5,407 nucleotides of DNA from positions 1 through 5,407 of the forward strand of contig JAEYZS010000191.1 in NCBI GenBank assembly GCA_023427925.1, read 5' to 3'. This DNA comes from Pseudomonadota bacterium (GTDB lineage: Bacteria > Bdellovibrionota > Bdellovibrionia > Bdellovibrionales > JAEYZS01). Positions 5,235 through 5,407 of the stretch are shown here, piece after piece. The position numbers and the translations under genes were made by a program. Each line of letters starts with the position of its first letter. Within the stretch, counting starts at the first letter, position 1. The notes beneath the pieces are model-generated. The model was not told the DNA's origin, did not search any database, and worked only from the letters and a program-made list of their open reading frames with translations.

Positions 5235-5251
5235 TTCCACAATGATTTCAA

Positions 5252-5407
5252 TTATTTTGTTTCTGTAACTGGGGGTTTTGAGTCCACTTTGATTTTGCCT
5301 ATGTAGGCCATTGGATCTGGGGAGCCTTTAAGTGGATCAGGATTGAGATCTTTATCACTTACAATCCATGTGACTTGGATTTCGCCCATATCATGGACCT
5401 CTTTAGC
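5252..5407 (-). CDS. Unrecognised gene, C-terminal 51 residues (cut by window end)
   Basis: The minus strand from 5407 is open for 51 codons to TAA at 5254-5252. The residues look protein-like rather than random: after AKEVHDM comes a hydrophobic beta-like stretch, GEIQVTWIVSDKD, then a Pro/Asp-rich turn region (LNPDPLKGSPDPM), AYIGKIKV and a polar tail PPVTETK. I do not recognise the family. The alternating beta pattern and polar proline-containing tail could suit a periplasmic or surface domain, but no signal sequence is visible because the start lies beyond the window. It converges on mreB with 56 bases between the stops, where the hairpin lies. Confidence 0.65.
   Translation of the reverse strand, partial: AKEVHDMGEIQVTWIVSDKDLNPDPLKGSPDPMAYIGKIKVDSKPPVTETK

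Noticed and set aside
1..5407. Phage, defence island, toxin-antitoxin or other mobile system
   Set aside because: There is no integrase, transposase, nuclease, repeat array, tRNA or shift in base composition; DUF3307 occurs in phages too, but its neighbours here are housekeeping genes.

Overview
This AT-rich window (roughly 40% G+C by eye) looks like an ordinary chromosomal stretch of a Gram-negative, rod-shaped bacterium. The gene types (MreB, a DTW-domain tRNA modification enzyme, a COV-like DUF502 membrane protein, an AI-2E permease) and the strong Shine-Dalgarno sites would fit a Bdellovibrionota or delta-proteobacteria-like lineage. That placement is an inference from general resemblance, not a demonstrated assignment. 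Eight genes are supported: six complete and two cut by the window edges. I see no insertion sequence, integrase, CRISPR array, tRNA, rRNA or attachment site.

Layout. At the left edge (1-49, minus) lie the first 16 codons of a probable class I SAM-dependent methyltransferase, divergent from what follows. Positions 161-2392 hold a tight plus-strand operon: a stand-alone cyclic-nucleotide-binding-domain protein, an AI-2E family permease and an unrecognised two-helix membrane protein. Only 1 and 11 bases separate these genes, and in both junctions the ribosome binding site sits inside or on the end of the preceding gene. This operon meets, 3 bases away, a minus-strand pair read from 3639 down to 2396: a DTW-domain protein (probable tRNA acp3U transferase), then a DUF502 membrane protein, joined by an ATGA overlap. 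A 120-base divergent promoter region (3640-3759) separates that pair from a plus-strand DUF3307 membrane protein and mreB (4167-5195). After mreB a hairpin (5210-5234) lies between it and the convergent 3' end of an unrecognised minus-strand gene (5252-5407).

How the genes fit together. The first operon reads as a regulated membrane-transport module: a cytosolic ligand-sensing domain without a DNA-binding domain is co-translated with a permease and a small membrane partner. This is inferred from layout only. The DTW/DUF502 pair and DUF3307/mreB pair have no obvious shared pathway. mreB is not followed by mreC and mreD here, so its elongasome partners must be elsewhere.

Several starts were revised from the longest-ORF position using ribosome binding sites: the permease starts at ATG 684 rather than TTG 675, and the two-helix protein at TTG 1928 rather than TTG 1913. 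I did not find a clear new biological system. The best leads are the cyclic-nucleotide-domain/AI-2E/two-helix cassette, the polar-residue pattern inside the DUF3307 membrane protein, and some unusual residues in MreB and the DTW protein.
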